Positions 6,586-11,107 of a DNA stretch of 11,107 nucleotides are shown in pieces (the stretch's first letter is position 1; the number at the start of each line of letters is the position of its first letter). Under the pieces are notes generated by a model. It saw nothing but the letters and a program-made list of their open reading frames with translations. It ran no database searches and was not told the DNA's origin. Source of the stretch: Pseudomonadota bacterium. GTDB lineage: Bacteria; Pseudomonadota; Alphaproteobacteria; Rhizobiales; Beijerinckiaceae. The DNA lies in the NCBI GenBank assembly GCA_023423995.1, contig JAFAEL010000061.1, forward strand, positions 1-11,107. The letters run 5' to 3'. Both the position numbers and the translations under genes were made by a program.

Positions 6586-8373
6586 TCAGGTTCGGTACCA
6601 GGCGGCGATGTTCCAGGTATCCACGTCCCAGCCCGAATGGTCGAACATCAGGTTGTTCGCCCCCGCCGCGACACGCGTCCGCGAGAGGAGCGGCAGGATC
6701 ACGTTCGCCTCGCAGAAGATGTCGTTCACCTTGATCAGGAGGGCCGCCCGCTTCACCGGGTCGAGCTCTTTCTGGGCGGCCCTGTAGGCCTCGTCCGCCG
6801 CCGGATCCGAGTAGCGCGACACGTTGCGGCCGAGCCACTTGTTCTCCTTGTTCGCGATCTCCCAGGAGACGAACTGGTTGAGGAAGCGCTCCGGATCGGG
6901 CTGCGGCTGGGTCGTCGTGTACATCTCCATATCGCAATAGAGCTTCGTGTAGGTGTCCGGATTGGCGACGTCGGACGAGAAGAACACCGACGCGGTTACG
7001 GACTTCAGCTCGAGGTCGATCCCCGCCCGCTGGCAGGCCTGCTTGATGATCGCCTGCGTCTTCTGGCGCGGGGCGTTGATGGAGGTCTGGAAGACGTATT
7101 TGAGCTTCTTCCCGTCCTTCTCACGGATGCCGTCCGAGCCGCGCTTGTAGCCGGCCTCGTCCAGGATCTTGTTGGCCTTCTCGATATTGAACTCGTATTT
7201 CAGCTTCGGCGATTTGAACTGCTTCGGTTCGTTCACGAAGCTGGCCGTCGCGGTGCCGCCGCGCCCGTAGATGAACTTCTGGATCGAGTCCCGGTCGATC
7301 AGGAGGTTCATCGCCTCGCGGACCTTCGGGTCCGACAGCGTCGGGTGCTTCGTCTTGATGCTCGAGCGCTCGCCGTCGACATCGGTCCAGGGGTCGGTCG
7401 TGTTCAGGATGATGAACTCGATGTCGCCCGAGACCACCGTGCTGACCCTGCCGCGGCCGCCGCTCTCCATCCGCTTGAGGACATCGTCCTCGACCTGGAG
7501 GTTCCAGGCATAGTCGAACTCGCCCGTCTGCAGGATGGCGCGGGCCGCGGAGACGGCATCGCCCCCGCCCTTCACCTCGAGCCTGTCGAAGAAGGGCTGG
7601 TTCGGGATGTGGTAGTCGGGATTGCGCTCGCCGGTCAGGATGTCGCCCGGCTTGAAGTCCACGAACTTATAGGGCCCGGTGCCGACCGGCTTCAGGTTCG
7701 CGGGCGCCTCGCGCGACTTCGCCCCCTTGTACTCGCCGAAATGGTGCTTGGGCAGGATCTGGCCGGTCACCCCGACGAACGGGTCGGCCCAGAACGGCGT
7801 CGGCTCCTTGAAGGTGATCTTGACCGTGTGGTCGTCGATCTTCTCCACCTTGATGTTGCTGTACGCACCGGTCGTGTAGGCGGCGGTCGCGGGGTCCGCC
7901 GCGTATTCGGCGGTGAAGATGACGTCGTCGGCCGTGAAGGGCTTGCCGTCGTGCCACTTCACGTTCCGCTTCAGCTTCCAGGTGACCTCCTTGCCGTCCG
8001 CCGAGAGGCCGCCATTCGCCTTGGACGGCACTTCCGCGGCGAGCTGCGGGATGAGGTTGCCCTCCTTGTCCCAGCCGGCGAGCGGCTCGAAGAAGATGCG
8101 CGAGGCGATCTGGTCCTTGGTGCCGCTGGCGAAATGCGGATTGAGCAGGGTCGGCGCCTGCCAGAGCAGGATCTTGAGCAGGCCGCCGCCGCCGGCCTTC
8201 TCCGGCTTGTAGGGCAGCGTGGCGTTCGCGTAGGCAACGCCGGAATGGGCGAGCATCATGCCGGCCAGCGGCGCAGTGAGCCCGAGGCCCACCATCTGCC
8301 GCACGAAGTTTCGCCGGGACAGCTTGCCGTCCGCCACCTCGGCGATCAGATCCCGAAGCTCCTGCTCGTTCAT
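6586..8373 (-). CDS. Periplasmic peptide/nickel-type solute-binding protein (SBP_bac_5), Tat-exported
   Basis: This 595-residue protein is the ligand-capturing component of the importer encoded downstream. A twin-arginine signal SRRNFVRQ (19-26) follows an 18-residue N-extension and precedes a hydrophobic stretch (27-48), with probable cleavage after AYA49 or ANA51. The mature part is a full family-5 binding domain: LLKILLWQAPTLLNPHFASG (65-84), the family signature around VKWHDGKPFTADDVIFT (138-154), the hallmark GTGPYKF (231-237), and a C-terminal lobe ending with the AAWYRT tail. Family members bind oligopeptides, but also nickel, opines, sugars or antibiotics, so the ligand is open. ATG at 8371-8373 is preceded by GGGAG at good spacing. 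It is the first gene of the transporter unit, is followed by a stem-loop, and is divergent from another binding-protein gene across a 321-base region. Folding before Tat export may reflect a cofactor or metal, but that is speculative. Confidence 0.93.
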   Translation of the reverse strand: MNEQELRDLIAEVADGKLSRRNFVRQMVGLGLTAPLAGMMLAHSGVAYANATLPYKPEKAGGGGLLKILLWQAPTLLNPHFASGTKDQIASRIFFEPLAGWDKEGNLIPQLAAEVPSKANGGLSADGKEVTWKLKRNVKWHDGKPFTADDVIFTAEYAADPATAAYTTGAYSNIKVEKIDDHTVKITFKEPTPFWADPFVGVTGQILPKHHFGEYKGAKSREAPANLKPVGTGPYKFVDFKPGDILTGERNPDYHIPNQPFFDRLEVKGGGDAVSAARAILQTGEFDYAWNLQVEDDVLKRMESGGRGRVSTVVSGDIEFIILNTTDPWTDVDGERSSIKTKHPTLSDPKVREAMNLLIDRDSIQKFIYGRGGTATASFVNEPKQFKSPKLKYEFNIEKANKILDEAGYKRGSDGIREKDGKKLKYVFQTSINAPRQKTQAIIKQACQRAGIDLELKSVTASVFFSSDVANPDTYTKLYCDMEMYTTTQPQPDPERFLNQFVSWEIANKENKWLGRNVSRYSDPAADEAYRAAQKELDPVKRAALLIKVNDIFCEANVILPLLSRTRVAAGANNLMFDHSGWDVDTWNIAAWYRT

Positions 8374-8694
8374 CGACAGCTCCCGTTATGCGTGTGGCGG
8401 TCAGGACCAGTATCCGCCCGCAGGCGCCGCAGCCGTTTCGCAAGTGGCGCGCCAGCCGAGGCCGCGCGCGTGGCGAATACCGGTTTGTCGGAAGCTGACG
8501 CGGATCTGGCGGCGCATTGTCTTGGCGCTTCGTCCTGTTGCGGGGGCCAAGGCTAGCTGTCGTTCCGGACGATCACAACATCTCTCGCCGCCCGACCGGC
8601 CTTCTACTTCTGGCCAAAGGGCGGGGGTGACAAACGAACAAGGATTGATAAGGGTCGGCCAAAATCTAAGGCAAAGACCAAGGGAGAAACGTCG
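8374..8694. promoter_or_regulatory. Divergent control region between two binding-protein genes
   Basis: This 321-base region must hold promoters for the ABC unit (leftward) and for the Bug-type gene (rightward). I see no gene in it. The part from about 8627 to 8690 is noticeably less GC-rich than the rest and contains GTGACA (8627-8632) and TTGATA (8645-8650), which could be -35 elements for the rightward gene, but neither has a good -10 partner. AGGGAG at 8681-8686 is the rightward ribosome site, eight bases before the ATG. No strong operator-like inverted repeat stood out, and no regulator gene lies beside it. Confidence 0.5.
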
Positions 8695-9681
8695 ATGTTG
8701 CGCCGTCAGGTGTTGAAGGGGCTGTCCGCGGCCGCGCTCGGGGGCGCGGGCCTGCCGCTGATCGGTGGAGGCCCGGCCTGGGCTGCCTGGCCGGAGCGTC
8801 CGATCACCCTGGTGGTGCCCTGGGCGGCAGGCGGCGGGACGGACGCGACGGCCCGCATCATCGGCTCGCTCCTGGAGAAGGAACTCGGCCAGCCGGTCAA
8901 CGTGGTGAACAGGACGGGCGGCAACGGCGTCGTTGGCCATACGGCGATCGCGACGGCGGCGCCGGACGGCTACACGATCGGCCTCGCCACGGTCGAGATC
9001 GCCATGCTGCACTGGCAGGGCCTCACCAACCTGACCCACCAGAACTTCACGCCGCTGGCGCTGATGAATCTCGACCCGGCCGGCGTCCATGTCCGCCAGG
9101 ACTCGCCCTTCAAGTCGGTCAAGGAGCTCCTCGACGACATCAAGAAGAACCCGGGCAAGCACAAGGCCTCCGGCACCGGCCAGGGCGGGATCTGGCACCT
9201 CGCCATCGCGGGCATGCTCGACAGCCTGTCGATCGATCCGGCCTCGGTGCCGTGGGTGCCGAGCAACGGCGCGGCACCGGGCCTGCAGGACCTCGTCGCC
9301 GGCGGCGTCTCGGTCGTCCCCTGCTCGATCCCGGAGGCGCGTTCGCTGATCGACGCGAACCGCGTGCGGGGCCTTGCGATCATGGACGAGGCGAAGAACG
9401 CGATCTTCCCCAACATCCCCACCCTGAAGGAGGAGACGGGCAGCACCTGGGCGACCGGCGCCTGGCGCGGCATGGTCGCCCCCAAAGGGCTGCCGCAGGA
9501 GGTCACGACCCGGCTGATCACGGTGCTCGACAAGATCTACAAGAGCAAGGAATACAACGACTTCATGGGCAGCCGCGGCTTCGGCGTGCGCTTCGCCGCA
9601 GGACCGGATTTCGGCAAGTTCTGGGAGACGAGCGACCAGAACATGGGCACCGTGATGAAGAAGGTGGGCTTGGCGAAGTAG
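8695..9681 (+). CDS. Bug/TctC-family periplasmic binding protein (tripartite tricarboxylate-type receptor)
   Basis: This 328-residue extracytoplasmic receptor belongs to the Bug family, whose members typically bind carboxylates or amides through two water molecules held by loops of the first domain. The N-terminus has an RRQVLKG Tat-like motif, a hydrophobic segment and a probable cleavage site at AWA30. The family hallmarks follow: RPITLVVPWAAGGGTDATAR (35-54), NRTGGNGVVG (72-81), APDGYTIGLAT (89-99), and the C-terminal GMVAPKGLP and FGVRF blocks. Length is normal for the family. The start is supported by AGGGAG eight bases upstream. Neither the large (TctA) nor the small (TctB) membrane protein is present nearby, so it is an orphan receptor here, as is common for Bug proteins. 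It is followed 91 bases later on the same strand by an amidohydrolase gene, which may act on the same ligand. Confidence 0.93.
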   Translation: MLRRQVLKGLSAAALGGAGLPLIGGGPAWAAWPERPITLVVPWAAGGGTDATARIIGSLLEKELGQPVNVVNRTGGNGVVGHTAIATAAPDGYTIGLATVEIAMLHWQGLTNLTHQNFTPLALMNLDPAGVHVRQDSPFKSVKELLDDIKKNPGKHKASGTGQGGIWHLAIAGMLDSLSIDPASVPWVPSNGAAPGLQDLVAGGVSVVPCSIPEARSLIDANRVRGLAIMDEAKNAIFPNIPTLKEETGSTWATGAWRGMVAPKGLPQEVTTRLITVLDKIYKSKEYNDFMGSRGFGVRFAAGPDFGKFWETSDQNMGTVMKKVGLAK

Positions 9682-9708
9682 TCGGCCCTCAACCCGGCTG
9701 TTCGAGCT

Positions 9709-9733
9709 CGGCGAGGCTGGACGCGCCTCGCCG
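9709..9733 (+). terminator. Intercistronic stem-loop after the Bug-type gene
   Basis: A perfect nine-base stem CGGCGAGGC/GCCTCGCCG encloses a seven-base loop, 27 bases after the stop codon. No U-tract follows, so it is more likely a partial terminator or mRNA-stabilising hairpin than a full intrinsic terminator. Confidence 0.5.
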
Positions 9734-9758
9734 GGCATGCAGCATTAGGCCCGACCGC

Positions 9759-9763
9759 GGAGG
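9759..9763 (+). promoter_or_regulatory. Ribosome binding site supporting a CTG start
   Basis: GGAGG lies nine bases before the CTG codon at 9773-9775. In this frame a TAG at 9746-9748 closes the upstream side, and no ATG, GTG or TTG occurs before the GTG at 9806. The site therefore favours CTG as the start of the amidohydrolase. Confidence 0.5.
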
Positions 9764-9772
9764 ACCTGCGCG

Positions 9773-10912
9773 CTGGCCTACGATCTCATTCTCAGGAACG
9801 GGCGGGTGCTCGACCCGTCCCAGAACATCGATTCCGTCACGGACATTGCCTTCCAGGACGGCAAGGTCGCCCGCATCGGCAGCAACCTCGAGGCGGCGGG
9901 CTGTCCGGACGTGCGCGACGTCTCCGGCCTCATCGTCTCGCCCGGGCTGATCGACCTCCACACCCATGTCTATTGGGGCGGCACCTCGCTCGGCATCGAC
10001 GCCGAGGATTTCTGCCGCCGCAGCGGCGTGACGACGGCCGTCGATACCGGCTCGGCCGGGCCCGGCAACTGGATGGGCTTCCGCAAGCACGTCATCGAGC
10101 CGAGCCGGGTGCGCATCCTCGCCTACCTGCACGTCTCGCATGCCGGCATCTACGGGTTCGACAAGCGCGTCATGGTCGGCGAGAGCCGCGAATTGATGCT
10201 GATGAACCCGATCGATTGCGCGGAGGTGGCCGACGCCAATCGCGACCTCATCGTCGGCATCAAGGTGCGCGTCGGGCTGCACGCCTCCGGCACCTCGGGC
10301 ACCGTGCCGCTCAACATCGCCCTCCAGGTTGCCGAGGAGGTCGGCATGCCCGTGATGGCGCATATCGACCACCCGCCGCCCTCCTACGAGGAGGTGCTGG
10401 ACATGCTGCGGCCGGGGGACGTCCTCACCCACGCCTTCAGGCCCTTCCCCAACGCCCCGATCACCGGCCAGGGCCGCGTGAAGGACGCCGTGCTCGCCGC
10501 CCGCAGGCGCGGGGTGCTGTTCGATATCGGGCACGGCAAGGGCTCCTTCGCCTTCAAGACCGCGCGGGCCATGCTGGCCAACGGCTTCGAGCCCGACACG
10601 ATCTCGTCCGACATCCACACGCTCTGCATCGAGGGCCCCGCCTTCGACCAGGTGACGACGCTGTCGAAGTTCCTCTGCCTCGGCATGCCGCTCGACCGCG
10701 TGATCGCCTCGACGACGGTGAATGCCGCCATGGCCATGAAGCGCCCCGAGCTCGGCACGCTCAAGCCGGGCTCGATCGGCGACGCGACCCTCCTCCGCCT
10801 GGAGCAAGGGCGGTTCGATTACGAGGATGTGGTCGGCGAGCACCTGGAAGGGAGCCAGCGCCTGACCAGCGCGGGCGTGGTCCTCGCAGGCAAGTGGTGG
10901 CATCCGAACTGA
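9773..10912 (+). CDS. Amidohydrolase/deacetylase-family metallohydrolase (cog3964, dihydroorotase-like)
   Basis: This is a metal-dependent hydrolase of the amidohydrolase superfamily, 379 residues if it begins at CTG. The N-terminal beta-sandwich is recognisable as AYDLILRNGRVLDPSQNID...DGKVARIG. The metal centre residues are all visible: HTH at His63 and His65 in GLIDLHTHVYWGGTS, Lys164 in IVGIKVRVG (probably carboxylated), His197 in MAHIDHPP, His220 in LTHAFRP, and Asp280 in SSDIHT. The likeness is to the cog3964 group, which includes Agrobacterium Atu3266 and Enterococcus EF0837; as I recall, acetyl-(R)-mandelate hydrolysis was reported for that group, but natural substrates are unclear. 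A GTG at 9806 is the first conventional start, with AGGAA before it, but it would remove the first strand of the sandwich. The gene follows a Bug-type receptor on the same strand, suggesting joint use of a carboxylate, amide or ester. No signal peptide is seen. Confidence 0.88.
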   Translation: MAYDLILRNGRVLDPSQNIDSVTDIAFQDGKVARIGSNLEAAGCPDVRDVSGLIVSPGLIDLHTHVYWGGTSLGIDAEDFCRRSGVTTAVDTGSAGPGNWMGFRKHVIEPSRVRILAYLHVSHAGIYGFDKRVMVGESRELMLMNPIDCAEVADANRDLIVGIKVRVGLHASGTSGTVPLNIALQVAEEVGMPVMAHIDHPPPSYEEVLDMLRPGDVLTHAFRPFPNAPITGQGRVKDAVLAARRRGVLFDIGHGKGSFAFKTARAMLANGFEPDTISSDIHTLCIEGPAFDQVTTLSKFLCLGMPLDRVIASTTVNAAMAMKRPELGTLKPGSIGDATLLRLEQGRFDYEDVVGEHLEGSQRLTSAGVVLAGKWWHPN

Positions 10913-10930
10913 GCGAAGCAACTGCCCCGC

Positions 10931-10992
10931 TCATCCCGGCGGAAGCCGGGATCCAGTCCGTCCCCTCCCCTGGGCACCGGCTTCCGCCGGTG
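10931..10992. repeat. Two inverted hairpin repeats between convergent genes, possible bidirectional terminator
   Basis: Hairpin 1 (10933-10952) has a perfect eight-base stem ATCCCGGC/GCCGGGAT and a GGAA loop. Hairpin 2 (10975-10992) has a perfect seven-base stem CACCGGC/GCCGGTG and a TTCC loop. Read on the other strand, hairpin 2 contains the same 14-base core CCGGCGGAAGCCGG as hairpin 1, so they are inverted copies. The outer stem bases differ but still pair. The TCATCCCGGC...GATCCAG form is a repeat type widespread in alphaproteobacteria. Lying between convergent stops (10912 and 11008), the pair may end transcription from both sides, although no U-tract is seen. Confidence 0.75.
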
Positions 10993-11007
10993 TGAGCGGC
11001 AGGGCCG

Positions 11008-11107
11008 CTACTTCGACACGAGCGGCGGGGTCTGCTGGTGCTGGATCACCCGCCAGACCTCGTGTTCGAGCCGGCGCATCACCGTCGTGCAATGCGCCGT
11101 ATACGCC
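11008..11107 (-). CDS. Probable NTF2/SnoaL-like (DUF4440-type) protein, N-terminus cut by window edge
   Basis: Only the last 33 codons are in the window, reading leftward to TAG at 11008-11010. They give AYTAHCTTVMRRLEHEVWRVIQHQQTPPL and a short end. A strand with TAHCTTVMRR followed by W-R-V-I-Q-H-Q-Q is the pattern of the final two beta-strands of SnoaL-like/NTF2-fold proteins, whose members usually end with a W-x-I-x-H-x-H-type strand. These small cone-shaped proteins bind or convert small hydrophobic molecules, or act as scaffolds. The likeness is limited to a short segment, so the family is a moderate guess. The gene converges on the amidohydrolase gene across the hairpin pair. Confidence 0.45.
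   Translation of the reverse strand, partial: AYTAHCTTVMRRLEHEVWRVIQHQQTPPLVSK

Noticed and set aside
6502..8556. Open frame of 684 codons on the plus strand
   Set aside because: It lies opposite the binding-protein gene, whose family motifs and Tat signal are unmistakable on the minus strand.
1..11107. CRISPR arrays, tRNA or rRNA genes, insertion sequences, phage genes
   Set aside because: I found no regularly spaced repeats, no tRNA- or rRNA-like segments, and no transposase or phage-type coding sequence in any frame.

Overview
The window is very GC-rich and looks like a chromosome of an alphaproteobacterium of the order Hyphomicrobiales (Rhizobiales). The basis is a MucR/Ros-family regulator at the left edge, twin-arginine-type signals on both solute-binding proteins, and compact palindromic intergenic repeats of a kind common in that order. 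Genus cannot be set from the sequence alone.

Layout. 1-442 (minus, cut by the edge): MucR-like regulator with degraded zinc ligands. 443-718: non-coding. 719-1077 (plus): remnant of a secreted trypsin-like protease. 1131-1583 (plus): PaaI-type hotdog thioesterase with a TTG start. 1577-2467 (minus): alpha/beta hydrolase whose stop codon region overlaps that of the thioesterase. 2625-8373 (minus): a complete peptide/nickel-type ABC importer, transcribed from the binding protein (6586-8373) through two permeases (5549-6508 and 4633-5583) to a fused double ATPase (2625-4463). A stem-loop follows the binding-protein gene, and a pair of inverted palindromic repeats separates the second permease from the ATPase. 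8374-8694: divergent control region. 8695-9681 (plus): Bug/TctC-type binding protein without its membrane partners. 9773-10912 (plus): amidohydrolase that appears to begin at a CTG codon. 10931-10992: two inverted hairpin repeats between convergent genes. 11008-11107 (minus, cut by the edge): probable NTF2/SnoaL-like protein.

Taken together, the centre is a nutrient uptake and breakdown region. An oligopeptide-type importer is divergent from a second, unrelated binding protein that is followed by a metal-dependent hydrolase of the cog3964/dihydroorotase-like group. The alpha/beta hydrolase and the thioesterase may act on imported esters or thioesters, but the shared substrate is not visible from sequence. 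I did not find a clearly new multi-gene system. The points most worth following are the ATPase ribosome binding site lying at the edge of a palindromic repeat, the likely CTG start, the pairing of the orphan binding protein with the amidohydrolase, the zinc-ligand-poor MucR homologue and the decayed protease.
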